NCBI GenBank assembly: GCA_002699695.2
Contig: PACC02000020.1
Coordinates: 9,190-49,169, forward strand
Reading direction: 5' to 3'
From: Paracoccaceae bacterium
GTDB taxonomy: Bacteria > Pseudomonadota > Alphaproteobacteria > Rhodobacterales > Rhodobacteraceae
DNA: 39,980 bases
This document shows, piece by piece, positions 39,506 through 39,980 of the stretch. The translations under genes and the position numbers were made by a program. How positions within the stretch are numbered: position 1 is the stretch's first letter; each line of letters begins with the position of its first letter. The notes below the pieces were generated by a model, which worked only from the letters and a program-made list of their open reading frames with translations, searched no databases and was not told the DNA's origin.

Positions 39506-39980
39506 TCTTCATTTTCTGGATCAATTATTGGGTCAATCACAAGTACAAATCGAGTTTCTCCTGACCCTTCAATCGGTGGGGATCTATGTAATAAACCTAA
39601 AAAAGGGTTTTCTGGCCAGAGTGTCCCACGAAAAAGAATTGGTGAACCCGTGGGAGTGGTCAAAAAACTTTTTGGGTCGCCACCATCCGCAGAAAACCCG
39701 TACTGAGTACCAGTCCCCCGGTAGGTACAGATCAACCTACCTGAAATAGCATCTACATGAGGCTTTCGACAAGAATCTGTTGATACAACATTAAGTCGTA
39801 ACCTAACAAAATTTACTTTCATTAAGCTTGAAAAAAATTCAGTTAAACAAGTTATGTCTTGAGTAAGCCATGCTAACCCAGTTGAGCATGGTGTTTTGGA
39901 TATTGAGAAAATTTCTTTTATGGTTTTTCGTACATCACTAGTACGCAGTAATTTCCTGCAATTTGGTAGTAGTTTCGGAT
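39502..39980 (-). CDS. DUF1826-like protein, C-terminal part (truncated by window edge)
   Basis: ORF is listed as starting at 39822, but manual translation shows the frame open to the window edge (...KEIFSISKTPCSTGLAWLTQDITCLTEFFSSLMKVNFVRLRLNVVSTDSCRKPHVDAISGRLICTYRGTGTQYG...LWPENPFLGLLHRSPPIEGSGETRFVLVIDP). Matches the DUF1826 pattern (RLRL-HVDA-LCTYRGPGT...HRSPP...LLVLDP). Confidence 0.75.
   Translation of the reverse strand, partial: PKLLPNCRKLLRTSDVRKTIKEIFSISKTPCSTGLAWLTQDITCLTEFFSSLMKVNFVRLRLNVVSTDSCRKPHVDAISGRLICTYRGTGTQYGFSADGGDPKSFLTTPTGSPILFRGTLWPENPFLGLLHRSPPIEGSGETRFVLVIDPIIDPENEE

Overview
The window is a gene-dense chromosomal segment (roughly 36% GC by eye) from an alphaproteobacterium, probably a marine one with an AT-rich genome; the lineage is inferred from gene content and synteny. 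It is mostly housekeeping: smc (partial), a lytic transglycosylase, dapA, smpB, a VUT-type queuosine-precursor transporter, gshB, rsmI, an LpoA/LppC-like lipoprotein, glnD, murJ, trpS, usp, nfu, tsaB and rimI. A nucleoside-type BMP/ABC importer with purine nucleoside phosphorylase follows, then a TSUP permease with a TIGR02186-like protein. The TCA block comes next: sdhCDA-[small lipoprotein]-sdhB on the minus strand, NnrU, and mdh-sucCDAB-lpd on the plus strand. The window ends with a FadR-type GntR regulator, a YgjP-like metalloprotease, a TIGR02300-like protein, tRNA-Ala(GGC), and DUF6525-like/DUF1826-like genes. No CRISPR array, mobile element, prophage or defence island was found. The most interesting signal is a set of three copies of the palindrome TGTGATCACA. 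Two sit 21 bp apart just upstream of the sucC -10 element, and one sits at the start of the gntR gene that lies convergently at the far end of the suc/lpd operon. This suggests an undescribed, autoregulated local regulator of 2-oxoglutarate dehydrogenase/succinyl-CoA synthetase.
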